Origin: Planococcus citri
Taxonomy: Eukaryota > Arthropoda > Insecta > Hemiptera > Pseudococcidae
Direction: 5' to 3'
Assembly: GCF_950023065.1 (NCBI RefSeq)
Contig: NC_088680.1
Location: 10,218,559-10,282,558 of the forward strand
DNA: 64,000 nucleotides
Part shown: piece by piece, positions 35,486 to 46,951 of the stretch
How the letters are laid out: every line of letters begins with the position of its first letter
How positions within the stretch are numbered: the first letter of the stretch is position 1
The notes under the pieces: model-generated
What the model was told of the DNA's origin: nothing
Databases searched by the model: none
The model's input: the letters and a program-made list of their open reading frames with translations, nothing else
Position numbers and translations under genes: made by a program

Positions 35486-38469
35486 AAATCTGAGAAATTC
35501 GAATGAAGGCCATTTACGATACTAGAGAAATTGATCAAAATTTGGCTCGCACTGAGCTGTTCTATGTACATACCAATCGATACTCGACCAATAGTTCTAT
35601 CCTAGGTATACTTGTATATTGTAATGTTTAACAAATACAAAATTAGAATACGAATTTTTGCAAGTTTTTGCCACCGCTACCTACGTTTGGGCTAATTTGT
35701 TTCCATGTTTTACAATATAAAAAAATCCATGTGTAAGGTTTCTTAAAACTTGAACATGGGAAAATTAAAATTTTTCCATAAGTCGTGATATAGGCTATAA
35801 GAAGATCTTGGGTAGGTAGCTAGGTACCTATAATGCTAACTGGCAGAGTTGTTTTCTCACCTGTCGCTTTATCTATTTGGCAAAATGTCGACTATTTTTT
35901 TCTTACATCAGTCGGCAAATTTTCGATTGTACCTCCCCCCTCCCCTAAAAAAACTTTTAGTTCAATCTCTGGGAGCAATAATTACTTGGAGACTGTGAAA
36001 GGTACCTATAAATTAGAAAAGAAAAATTTTAACACAGCTAGAAATAAGAAATATGTATTTGAAAAATTTTCACCCAACTTCGATTCGCCCATTCACTTAT
36101 TTTTTTTCAATTTTGGGTGTTTATGACGACGCCTGAGAGAAAAGCAGAAGAGAACACCTATAGTTTGAAGGAGGTTCTTTCTTGAAATGGGTATTAGGCT
36201 ATTTTTAGGAAAATTTCGACGTAAAAATGGATAATTTTTGAAAAAATTGGATTTTGGATTTCAGTATAGATTTATTCTTATTTTTAACTGGAGGGGAGGG
36301 GGCTCTTGGCACGACCTTTTTTCAGATAGGATAAAAATCAAGACAAAAACTAGGGATTCATTTTCTCACACGAGGTTAGAACTTCAGGAAGTATGTGTGG
36401 GAGGGAGGAGAAATAAGTATTCCAATATAGGGGTAAAAACGCAGTTAATATTGAGCGCTACCTGGAGGGAAAAAGTTCAAGGTGGACTTTTAAACGATGC
36501 GAAGTTTATCTTACTAGATCTGGACTCTGGAGTCATTTCATCACGTGCACGCGAATTCATCATTGACCGGTCATTTTTACATGTGAATGAAAAAGTAACG
36601 CATCTTAGTGTTATCGAACAATTTCATCGAAAAAAAATTATTTTTTTAAAATTTCAAAATTTTATATTTTTAATTTTTCGGCGGTTGTTTTTTTTAATTG
36701 AAAAAAAAAAATAGAACAATTTTGGCGCTGAAATTTTTACATGCTGGTATAATATCGAGTAAGTACTTTGTGTTTTTATTATTATTATTTTTTTTTTTGT
36801 TGATTCTCAACGTATTCTGGACCAAAAATGCCTCGAAATGGTGAATAAAAATAGTTTTTCTTGTTTGTTTCAAGGTCGTTGTATATCAATTCGACCAAAA
36901 AAAATGTCATTTTGAATGTCATGTCTATAAATAGTCATGTCTTTCGATTTCCCTCAAAATTTTTTTTACACTGTACCCACCCAATAAGTAAGAAACCCGA
37001 AATCTTTGGTCCCAGCCTCTTCAGGGGGCAGGTGGGAGGGCTTCAATTATTTTCACATTGTCTCGTGGTACTCGTACTCAACTTTAGCAGCGCATGCCTC
37101 CAAAGCTACGATACTTTGACCAAAACTGATTTCACAGTTTGAAAGGGCATTGGATTTTGAACGTTTCAAGTATTTTGAAATTTTTAATGCTTGAAAGTGG
37201 AACTTTAAAATTGAAAGTTCAAATTTCAAGATGGCCGGTGCTGTGAGTGGGAGCTACCATTTGGGTCATTCCACGTCAATTCGACCAAGAACTGGTATAA
37301 GGGTGAGTCGGCGATTTTTTTTGAAAATTTTTCCTATGGAAAGACCTTCCGAAGAGATGACCAATGGCGCAAATCGCAGCCCTCTAGCCCGTTTTTAAAG
37401 GCTGCTAGGGGGTGTCAAAGTTTTTAGTGAACTTGAAATATTATCCATTTCAGCAGTGGATTACTCGATAATCGCGATACCTACCAAAATGGAACTTTTT
37501 CCAGTAGTTAGGGGTTTTGAAAGGCTTTTTGGTGATATCATAAAAATCAGTGTTGACACTTTTTTCGTACGAAAAATTAGCTCGAAATGTTTCAAAACGT
37601 AGTTTTTATATCGTTTCGACTCTCAAAAATTCTGAAAGAAATATATTATAGACAACTTTTCACGCTGAACAACATATTAAAAAATTGTGATGGCTTATGT
37701 CGTAAAGTCAATTTAAAAAAATTGAAAGTTTGAGAAAAATGTGATTTTTTGATTTGAAATATGAAAAAAAGTTTTGACTGGCGAAGTTGATCCATTTAAC
37801 CCATATTTTTACGTATCCATTGTAAAAGTTGAAAAAACTCCTTCACTCAATGAAATAAACTCATCGCAAAAAAATCAAAATTCTGAGTAAATTGAAAAAA
37901 ATAAACGAATTTTAATTTTTTTGCTACGAATGTGATTTTTATCAACTTTTTCATGAAATACTTCAGAAAGTGGTCAAAATAAGACGACTGAATAAATTTA
38001 AACTTTTTTTGATGTTTGGAATTTTATTGAAAATTGATTTTTTTCGAATTTTGATTTTTTTGTGATGAATTTATTTCATCGAGTGAAAAAGGAGCTGTTC
38101 TTTAATGTTTTCTTTAATCAAAAAAAAAAATTCATTTCATTTTTTTGTTTTCACTTGATAGCCAATAATAAATGAAATCGAAAACTTCCCCTAGGGCAGA
38201 AATAAAAATGAAATCATTGAGATGGGCAAACAGATTGACATCTTACCTACTAAAGACATGGAGGATAATTGGATGGTGCATTGGTGAGGCGTGTGAAGAG
38301 TAAAATGAGTGAGATAATGAAAAATGAGTCCATGGTCTTGTTTTCAACGATCTTGAAAATATAATATTCGATATAATATGTATTACCTACACGATTTCTG
38401 CCAACTTTTCAAAATTTTATCCTATTTAGGGGAGCGTAAGGGGGTTTTGAGGAATCGTAAGTAGAAAAA

Positions 38470-39185
38470 CAGTTCATATATTCGAGTTCAGAGTCTTCGA
38501 AAACACACTACCTATTCGATATATCACTCGATTTTTCACAATTTTTCAAAATTTTGGTCTTTTTTGGTGCAGTCAGGAGTTTTGCGGGGTTGGGCCCAGA
38601 AAATAAGGCCATAAATTCGTACTCAGCGACTTTGAAAACATATCATTCGATATATCACTCGACTATTTCGCGATTTTTCAAAATTTTGACCCCCTTTTTG
38701 GGGTACAGGAGGGGATTTGAAAAGTTGGACCCAAAAAATAAGTTCATATTCGTGCTCAGCGACCTCGAAAACATACCATTCGATATATCACTCGACTTTT
38801 CACTATTTTTCAAAATTTTGACCCCCTTTTTTGAGGCACAGGAGGGGCTTCGAGGAGTTGGACCCAAAAAATAAGGCCATATTTGGACTCGGCGACTTTG
38901 AAAACACATCATTCGATATATCACTCGACATTTTCGCGATTTTTCAAAATTTGACCTCCTTTTTGGGGCACAGGGGGGCGCTTCGAGGGGTTGGATCCAA
39001 AAAATAATTTCATATTCGTACTCAGCGACCTCGAAAACATACCATTCGATATATCACTCGACTTTTCACTATTTTTCAAAATTTTGACCCCCTTTTTTGA
39101 GGCACAGGAGGGGCTTCGAGGGGTTAAACCCAAAAAACAAGTTCATATTCGTATTCAGCGATCTCGAAAACATACTCTTCGATAC
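38470..39185 (+). repeat. 132-bp minisatellite, array 2
   Basis: Five units like those at 29,855-30,590, with landmarks near 38,607, 38,749, 38,885, 39,016 and 39,148. Confidence 0.85.
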
Positions 39186-40013
39186 ATCGCACGTCCAGAT
39201 TCGTTTTTCGAATACATAATTCAGTTGTGTGTTACTTGAAAAATCAAGCACACCACCCCCCCTCCTTCACCAAACCCCCCGGGGAGGGTTGAATACCAGT
39301 TGGTGATGGTTTGATTAGTAGTTGGGTGTGTAGACTTTGTAAAAAAAAAATTGAGCGAAAACGAACAATATCAAGTCGTAACTTTGATTAATTTATTGGA
39401 CTGATATTTTTTGAAACTCCTACTCTTTCCACCCCTTTATTTTAGGCACCCCCCTTAAGAGATGGGTATCGAGAGTAGTATCAAATTATCGAGAATTTAA
39501 AGGGGAACATTTTTTGTCATGGTAGTTTTTCTCGTAAACTTAATATTTACGGAGTAAAACGCAAAAAACGTGAATCGAAACCGGTTTTAGCCCCCCCCCC
39601 AAAATTAGCACCAGGAGTAGGAGGGTCGATTTTTTTTGGTAGTTCAGGGGGTTCATCTGAAAACATTTCTGAAGAAAAAATTTTTAGAATTCGTATTTTT
39701 TTCTCATAATATTGTAGGAGGTGTTTTAAAAAGTCCAAAAATAAAAAAAAATGAATTTTGGCAATTGAACCGAAATAATTATGAAAAGTGTAATCGGGTT
39801 CTTTCAGCGAATCCATATTTAATATTTTCAAATGAATTTTTAATTGTTAAAAAGTCTTATAAAATTGACATAGCCAATACCTTACCTATTGCCAAACTCG
39901 CTAATTCTTTTTTTTTTCTTTCTTTCAGAATAAATATATAGTTACGGTGGTTATTGAAGAAAACAAACTCGCTATAAGTACAATATTAAAGATCTAAAAA
40001 CTAAGCATTCAAT

Positions 40014-40541
40014 ATGAATTCTAGTATTCAAATTTCTACGATGGTGATGTTCTTCCTGTACGCATATAATTACAATATCGATGGCAGTTATGCCGCTAAT
40101 TCACAGTCCATTCAAGAAGAAGAAGAAATGCTCAAGATCAGAGAAGAACTTGTCAAAGACAAAGAGGAATTCTTAAATCAACGAGAACTCCACCTGATTC
40201 GAAGAGATGAAGCTCCCAACGAACTCGTCAAAGCCAAAGAGGCTCTTTTAAACACACGAGAACGCGAACTGATAAAAAGAGAAGAACTAGTCAAAGCCAA
40301 AGAGATTGCTTTACTTAAACGAGAAATTGAACTGTATAAAAATCAAGAAGCTTTCAAACAAAGTGGAATGTCGATAGAAGATACAGAAATATACAAAGAA
40401 CTGAAAAATAAAAAGTGGAACAGGCATATTTTAACTTCGGATGCTGAATCACTTGAGACTACAAATACGAGAACGGATATTAAGGGAGTAGCAAAGTACG
40501 AGTGCCCTTCGAATAGAATTTGCTTTTTCACGAAATGGTGA
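40014..40541 (+). CDS. Secreted coiled-coil protein, copy 4 (175 aa)
   Basis: The most diverged copy. It has a signal peptide (MNSSIQISTMVMFFLYAYNYN) and a charged coiled coil with irregular units (EEFLNQRELHLIRRDEA, KAKEALLNTRERELIKREE). The end keeps KNKKWNRH, KYECPSN and CFFTKW. The upstream leader resembles copy 1 rather than copies 2 and 3 (ATTGACATAGCCAATACCTT region). The acceptor border is at 39,929, and the frame before the ATG is closed. Function is unknown, as for its paralogues. Confidence 0.75.
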   Translation: MNSSIQISTMVMFFLYAYNYNIDGSYAANSQSIQEEEEMLKIREELVKDKEEFLNQRELHLIRRDEAPNELVKAKEALLNTRERELIKREELVKAKEIALLKREIELYKNQEAFKQSGMSIEDTEIYKELKNKKWNRHILTSDAESLETTNTRTDIKGVAKYECPSNRICFFTKW

Positions 40542-40818
40542 AAATATAAGAAATTGGAATTAAGGCTATTTATGGTTGAAGGAGACCAAAATTTGGCTCG
40601 TTGAGCTGTCCTACCATCGATACTTTGATAGGTACGTACCTATGTAGTTGTATTTTTTTGTACGTAGGTAACGTATAATTACTTGACCAATAATATTAGT
40701 ATAATGTATGAGTATAAGTGTACTTGAGTATTAGAATATATTGTGAAAAATTATTTCAAAAAAGCTGACCTAAAATAAAGAGAAGAGTTTAAATAAGTAT
40801 AGGTACATCTCTCAATTT

Positions 40819-43800
40819 TCAAATATTCGAGTTGTTTTTTTTTTTTTTTTTTTTTTTTGAATTAAAAAAACTATTCAATTTTTCCCTCAAGCTCTTTGCC
40901 CATAGAATTTGAGTGAAATAACGATTCGAAAAATCTAAATTCTTTTGTTTGTATGTAGTAACTTTGCTAAGCTTACTCAATAATAACTCCAACGAATTCA
41001 TCTCATTGAACCATCTCGTAGCCTCCAGAGTATGATCAACTGGTACAGACATCAGAATGAAATTCATGAAATCTTGAGCCACCTGAATAAATCAGTTTAA
41101 AAAAATATACGCGATATTAAAAATTTCTCTACGAGCATCTACAGCTTTAGAGTTGGAAAATTGACTTACCCCATTTTGTAAAGTGTCACTGAGCCACCAA
41201 CACATGGACCATTTCTGCACATCTTTCAGGCTAAAAATGTCTTTGAAATCGTACCACAATATCCTCCAAAATGGGTCTCTCTGGAAAATTACCTAAAAAA
41301 AAACTCAAATGTAAATAAATATAATTTTGAAAAGAAAATAGGTACATATAAGGTACTCGTAGTTGGGTGTTTAAAAAAATGCCATCTATGGGGGAAAATT
41401 GAGAATATTGAATAAATATTATTTACCTCTTCCTCGTAATAAGTTTCCTTTAGAAATCGATCAGCAGCAGCGAGATCTTTTTTTATATCTTTTTCTTTGT
41501 CATCTTTAGGAATTAGCAAGAATATCATGAAAACGATTACTGGCACTGAAACAATTGCAATTAAATTACATACTTATGATGGGTGGATAGATAGGATATT
41601 ATTTAATTTTTCATCTCACCTCTTTTTTTTTTCAAATGAGATGTTTATGAAAAGGGAGCTAAGGGGAGATTATCGAGTGTTTTTTTTGTTTTTTGTTTTT
41701 TTTTTTTTTTTTAATGAAAACTATTGGCAAATATTGGTGCTCGAGTCAGAAAAAAATCAACAGGAAAAATAAAATGATCTCGAAAAAGTCCAAAAATTTG
41801 CGCTTTTCTGCGCTCAAAAATTAAACTAAGTATCCATCCCCCCTTTCTCTCTCCACAGGATCATTCTAGATGTCAAATTGGTCCCATTTTTGAGTTCAGC
41901 TTCCTTAGATTGTGTTTCATTTTTATTTTTTTAAAAAATTGCTCACATTGGGAAAGAAGATTTTGTGGTGTTTTGAAAGTAACTGATTGTGGATTTCAAA
42001 ATGCATTCCAAAGATTTCAAAAGACCAAAGTTGAACATTTTTTGAAAACTTCATTTTCAAAAGCTTGCCAAATTTTGAATTTAAAAATTTGAAAACATGA
42101 AATTTTCCAGGTGAGATTTTCCAATCTATTTGGGGGGAGGGGGGTACAAAGCCTCAAAATTTTGGCCAAAACCTGAAAAAATGTACAACGTGTGGCATAT
42201 TGTTTTACAAGTTTTTGAAAATGCTGAATAAAAATATAATCTGAATCTAGATGAATCAAAAATTCAAGGTAATGGTTTATTTTTTCGGTAACGAGTATAA
42301 GTAAATCTTGAATTTTTAAATAATTCCAAATTCACCTAAATTTGCTGAAAATAACGTGAAACTTCTTCCATCTCCGGAAGTAGACCTCCCCCCCCCCTTC
42401 AATTGTTTTCAAACACTTTCAAGTAACTAATATTGACGAATAAGCTGCAAAAATAATCGATTTTGAGATTCGTTTGAAAATTTGGGCTTGGACATTTTCG
42501 AGTGGTTTCTTGTAAAAAAAAAACACGACTTTTGAAAGTGTTGGGATGGAGTGACCTTTTGCTGGAGGCTCCAGCGCAAATTCAGAGAGGTCGAAATCAA
42601 TTCTAGGGGTCAAATTCAGGAAGGGAAGGAAGTTTTGAGCGATTTCTGGTGAAAATAGGTGACTTTTGAAAATGAACTTTTTCCAGAGGCTTCAGATTGG
42701 ATTAAAAGTTGGTCGAAATCGATTCGGCGGGTCAAATTCAGGAAGAACGTGAGTATCCAATGATAAATTTTTTTCCCCTAAAATGTGAGGAATCTATCAG
42801 AAAAAATTTTGAGCAAAATCAGAGGACTCGTAAACCCAAAACTGGGCTGATTTTACATGGAATGGGGCACTTATTAGAGGGGAGGGGGGTCAGATCATTA
42901 GAGTGATTCTTTTTAAAAATCTATTTAGTAAAAATATGATGAAAAAAAAACATGAAATTGATCTCAAAAAAGTGCAGAAGTTAGGTCTTCTCTATTGTCA
43001 ATATTCAATTATCCCCCTTCTCTCCTTCAACCTCCAACTTATCTCCTTGAAAAACACTTAAAATGTTAATTCTTTTTTTTTCAAATGTACATAGATTAAA
43101 AATAAGTTTAATAAATCAATGTTTTTATAGTCATTTTTTGTAGATTAAAAATATGTTTAATAAATTAATGTTTTTATTCGTCATTTTTCTTATTTACTAT
43201 TTTAGCTAATTTTTTTGAAAAGGAATAGGAAACGATGAGCTTTATTTCTTTCCTAAGCTCTGTCAGATTTTAAAAACAGTTGAAAATTCAATCCTTCTCT
43301 CCCCCACCCTCGCCCATCTAAATCGTTTATCGATCAATTCCAAGAACTTACCAGCGATGTGATTCGAGTCCATCTCGAAATAACTTCTTTTCGAATTCGT
43401 AGCCTGATTCAGGATGTAATTATTGAAAAAACCACCCATCAGGATGGAAGCATAGACGTAAAATGTAATCTTATGATGTATTTGTCTGTCATCAACTTTG
43501 GTGTACAAGTAAGCACAATACACGACAGTACTTATCGAGAAAAATATCTCGAAAATTGAATTCACCTGCGAATAAAAAACATGGTAAGTATTTTCATAAA
43601 TCTTTTGAAGCGGATGTTGAAGTGTTGAACATCTTACTCGAGGTAGAGCCGCTTTAATTGATAAATTATCGTAAGACAAGCTGAACAAATATGAGCGGAA
43701 AAATTCCAGAACTGTGCCATAGATTAGGAATGATTTACTTCTGAAGCTGTCCGGAGCCGGAAACAGAAGTACTGATAAAGGGGCGATGGTCCAAAGAAAA

Positions 43801-44085
43801 TTTGTGCTCGGTACATGGGCTTGATTTATTTGCTGAAACAATTAAATAGGTAAGTAATAATTACGATCAATTAGCCTAGGTAGGTGTGTCTATTAGAAAC
43901 AACAGGTAGGTAATTGATTTTTTTGCACTACCTTGTATGCATTTGCAATGTTTGATGACTCGATGCTAAAGAATTCTGACTGGGAGAAGGTTATGAAAGA
44001 AAGCGAAACCAGTGGTCTGCATTGTCTGATTATCATAATAATGCAGGTGAGTACGATCACGTGCTGCTGATAATGCATCTTGATC
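40819..44085 (-). CDS. Multi-pass membrane protein, six exons (5' end incomplete)
   Basis: Exons 43932-44085, 43638-43832, 43352-43565, 41427-41545, 41170-41292 and 40819-41082 all have AG/GT borders and consistent phases. One junction splits a codon (G|TG) across a 1.8-kb intron. The product has about 356 residues with roughly six hydrophobic segments: VIVLTCIIMII; FLWTIAPLSVLLF; FLIYGTVLEFFRSYLF; FEIFFSISTVVYCAYLY; FYVYASILMGGFF; and VPVIVFMIFLLIP. A soluble C-terminal part follows (KDLAAADRFLKETYYEEE, DPFWRILWYDFKDIF, TLEATRWFNEMNS). The last codons run into a poly-A tract (plus-strand T-run at 40,835-40,858). A start codon was not found, so one or more 5' exons are missing. I do not recognise the family; the C-terminus does not look like an odorant receptor. 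Confidence 0.75.
41820..43262. other. Large intron with repeat fragments
   Basis: Inside the third intron of the 40,819-44,085 gene. It contains a CTGGAGGCTCCAG fold-back fragment near 42,562 and several C-runs. No coding evidence. Confidence 0.5.
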
Positions 44086-44699
44086 CTGTAGCAGAGAATT
44101 GAAATGAAATTTTATTAATTGGTACCTACTACCTACCTAAGTATTATTTACCTAATCAGGTGAATTGTATTTTTATTTGTTTCGGAGGGGGGAGGTGGTA
44201 AATGTTAACTGAAATTGAGAATTAAAAGGGGGAAAAAAATCAAAACATGACTTCTCAAAATAACATTGAGTAGAAGTTGAGGTTGTGAGGTTGAGTTTGA
44301 GATGATACTGGTTAGAGTTTTGCTTATGGATGGAAATTACTCGTAGGAGAACTTTTTCACGTATTGACCAAGACGTTCGTCTGCTAATTTTACGATAATA
44401 TGATAAATAGAGGTACTCACAGATTAGAAGATTCCAATACAAAAATAATTATCGTCTAGTAACAATGTATAAAAACCCGCGTCAGTAGGGGAGTTTCGCC
44501 GGTTCTGAGCCACCCCCCGCAGGAGCAATGCTTCCTGTGCTCCTGTGGCTCCTGCGAGGGGTGGATTTGCGTGTAAATTTCTGGCTCAGAAATGTTTGCT
44601 CCTGCGAGAGCTGATTTTTTTCAATTTGCTCCTGTGAGAGCAAGATTTTTTCCTAGTGGCCGAAAACTTTAAAGAAAACGGGTCTCCGTTTTACATTTA
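44086..44699. other. Stretch left of the palindrome
   Basis: Includes GTATAAAAACCCGCG at about 44,467, a possible TATA box on the plus strand. Several short repeats of GCTCCTG(C/T)GAG(A/G)G follow at 44,540-44,645. An AGGAGCA motif also occurs at the palindrome centre. No gene supported. Confidence 0.4.
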
Positions 44700-45019
44700 C
44701 CACCGAATTGTAAAGGATTTTTGTTAGATTTGTAGGAAAAATATACTAGTGCATCTCTGATCAAATTTAGTCTGTTTAAAACATTAGCATCAAGAGCAAG
44801 TCTTCTCTTCATAATTTCTTAGTAATCAAATAAAATACCTACCAGTAATAAAGTATCTACAGCAATATTTTTATTTCACTTTTTGAATTTTGAATTAATT
44901 GAATTTTTAAATTTCGTGATCATTTTAATTTCATTTTAATTTCATACTTGGAATTAATTAAATTTTTTAAATTTCGTGATTATTTGTATTCAATTTTTAG
45001 AACTTATCAAAAATCAGAA

Positions 45020-46759
45020 ATGGAAAGCTACGAAGTAAGTACCTACACATTTTTAATTTTATTCATAATATTTACATGTTTTTTCATCAATTTTTATCGT
45101 AATTCGCGTGTTTTTTATTGATTTTCGGGCGTTCTAAATTTTTTCGGCACATTTTCGGGTGTTTTAAATTTTTTGGGGGGTGAAATCGTGTGTTTTTCGT
45201 CGCATTTTTGCGTGTTTTCATTGGTCTTCGTGTGTTTTTAATCATATTTTTGCATGTTTTTGTCTTTTTAAACATTTTTTAAGCGTATTTTCGTGTAATT
45301 TTGCATATTTTATTGATTTTTTGATCGTTTCAACATTTTTTGGGGTGGTTTTTTTATTATTTTTTCAATTTTCGCCGATTTTCTAGTATTTTTTACCTGT
45401 TTTTCTCGTAAATTCAACTCGTAATTCGTGTTTTTCCTCGTTTTCGGGTGGTTTTTTTATTATTTTTTCGATTTTCGCCGATTTTCTAGTATTTTTGACC
45501 TGTTTTTCTCGTAAATTCAACTCGTAATTCGTGTTTTTCCTCGTTTTCGGGTGTTTAAATTTTTTTTGGGGAGTGAAATCCGGTGTTTTCCGTCATTTTC
45601 GAGCGTTATCACGTATTTTTGTGTATTTTTTATTGTTTTTTTACTCGTGATTCGTGTTTTTTGTTGATTTGAATTTTTTTAAACATATTTTTACGTATTT
45701 TTAACACGTTTTTGAATTTTTTGGGGTGGTTTTTTATTATTATTCAATTTTTGGCCGTTTTTCTCGTAAATTCAACTCGTAATTCGTGTTTTTCCTCGTT
45801 TTCGGGTGTTTAAATTTTTTTGGGGGGTGAAATTGTGTGTTTTTCGTCGCATTTTGCGGTATTTTATTTTTAAAAAATTTTTAAGCTTATTTTCATGTGA
45901 TATTATTTGTTTTCATCTCGGATTCGCGTATTTTAGTCGATTTTAATGTCGTTTTATTTTTATTTACGTACATTTGCGTGTATTTTACCGTTTTTATTTT
46001 TTCAAATCAATTTTTTTATTTTAATCAATTTTTCAACAATTTTTACTGATTTTTTTCGTGTTTTTACCGATTTTAACGTTGTTTTATTCGTATTTACGTA
46101 CATTTGAGTGTATTTTATTGTATTTACAAAGTATTTGTCTGATTTAATTTTTTTGTTTTTGTTTCAGAGTTTCTGTGCTGGAGTCTTTGGGTCCTCAACT
46201 CCGATGAAAGTGGAGGATGTAGAGAGAATGGAGTACTCCATGACGATTGATGATGGAGACGCTTTAGAAGAATCTGTACCCTTCGCAGACATTTATGATG
46301 AGGTTAGTACCTAGATATTGATTTTAGGTAGTAAGTAGCATGCATATACTTACCTGTATCTAACAAATTATTTTTAATTTTCAGGGAAATCGGAGGTTCC
46401 TGTCGATGGTGCGATGGAGCCCCACCCCCCTGAGGGGTACGAAACGAAAGCTTTCGTTTGACAGTACTCCAATCAATTACGCCATGGTGGAAAAGGTAAT
46501 TTTTTTATTTTATTTGTATTTTTGTAATAATGTTTAAATTTTTCTGTTTTGAATTGTTTTTAATTTATATTTTTTTCTGTTTCAGCCTATGGAGTTCGTA
46601 TTCAGATTTTCTCTGCGGAGACCAAAAAGTTGCAAGGATTGTCCCCAAGATAAACTAGCGCCCATCCCGATCACATGCGGCTATGTGTTGTCAGTGGTGG
46701 TTGAAATTTGGTACGTGGAGTACCAGCCACGGGTACTGAGTTATGTAAGTATTTTTTAA
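45020..46759 (+). CDS. Small four-exon gene in left palindrome arm
   Basis: Exons 45020-45034, 46168-46302, 46385-46495 and 46586-46759 all join in phase 0 with good GT-AG borders (for example GAA|GTAAGT and TTTCAG|AGT). The frame is open through every junction and closes with TAA at 46,757, giving about 144 residues. The product has an acidic segment (EDVERMEYSMTIDDGDALEE), a basic SPTPLRGTKRKLSFDSTP segment and a C-terminal part with cysteines (SCKDCPQDK, TCGYV) and WYVEYQ. A GTAAGT donor at 46,745 would allow a further exon if one exists beyond. No family recognised. Four exons in phase make chance unlikely. Confidence 0.65.
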
Positions 46760-46770
46760 TAAGTTTAATG

Positions 46771-46795
46771 TAGGTTAGGTTAGGTTAGGTTAGGT
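46771..46795 (+). repeat. (TTAGG)5 telomere-type array, left
   Basis: Five TAGGT/TTAGG units read toward the palindrome centre. TTAGG is the common insect telomere repeat. Confidence 0.85.
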
Positions 46796-46915
46796 TGGAA
46801 TAAGAACGTCTCGTTAGGTTAAACTCAAATGGTGGTTTCTAAGCCAGGAGCATCAGGAGCAACTTGCTTAGAACTCTACCATTTGAATTTAACCTAACGA
46901 GACGGTCTTATTCCA

Positions 46916-46940
46916 ACCTAACCTAACCTAACCTAACCTA
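46916..46940 (-). repeat. (TTAGG)5 telomere-type array, right
   Basis: The mirror copy, reading CCTAA on the plus strand. The two arrays face each other across about 120 bases. Confidence 0.85.
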
Positions 46941-46951
46941 CATTAAACTTA

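Larger units (their letters stand above)
34250..39660. repeat. Duplicated block B (about 5.4 kb)
   Basis: Partner of block A (25,430-31,137), offset by about 8.4-8.7 kb. It carries coiled-coil copy 3 and the second 132-bp minisatellite, but not the mariner insertion. Confidence 0.8.

Noticed and set aside
43893..44078. Terminal exon of an insect odorant receptor
   Set aside because: Short resemblance only; the exon joins in phase to five further exons whose C-terminus is not receptor-like.
45087..45275. 62-residue lysine-rich frame (and its mirror at 48,436-48,624)
   Set aside because: Lies in intron 1 of the palindrome gene on the opposite strand, in low-complexity sequence.
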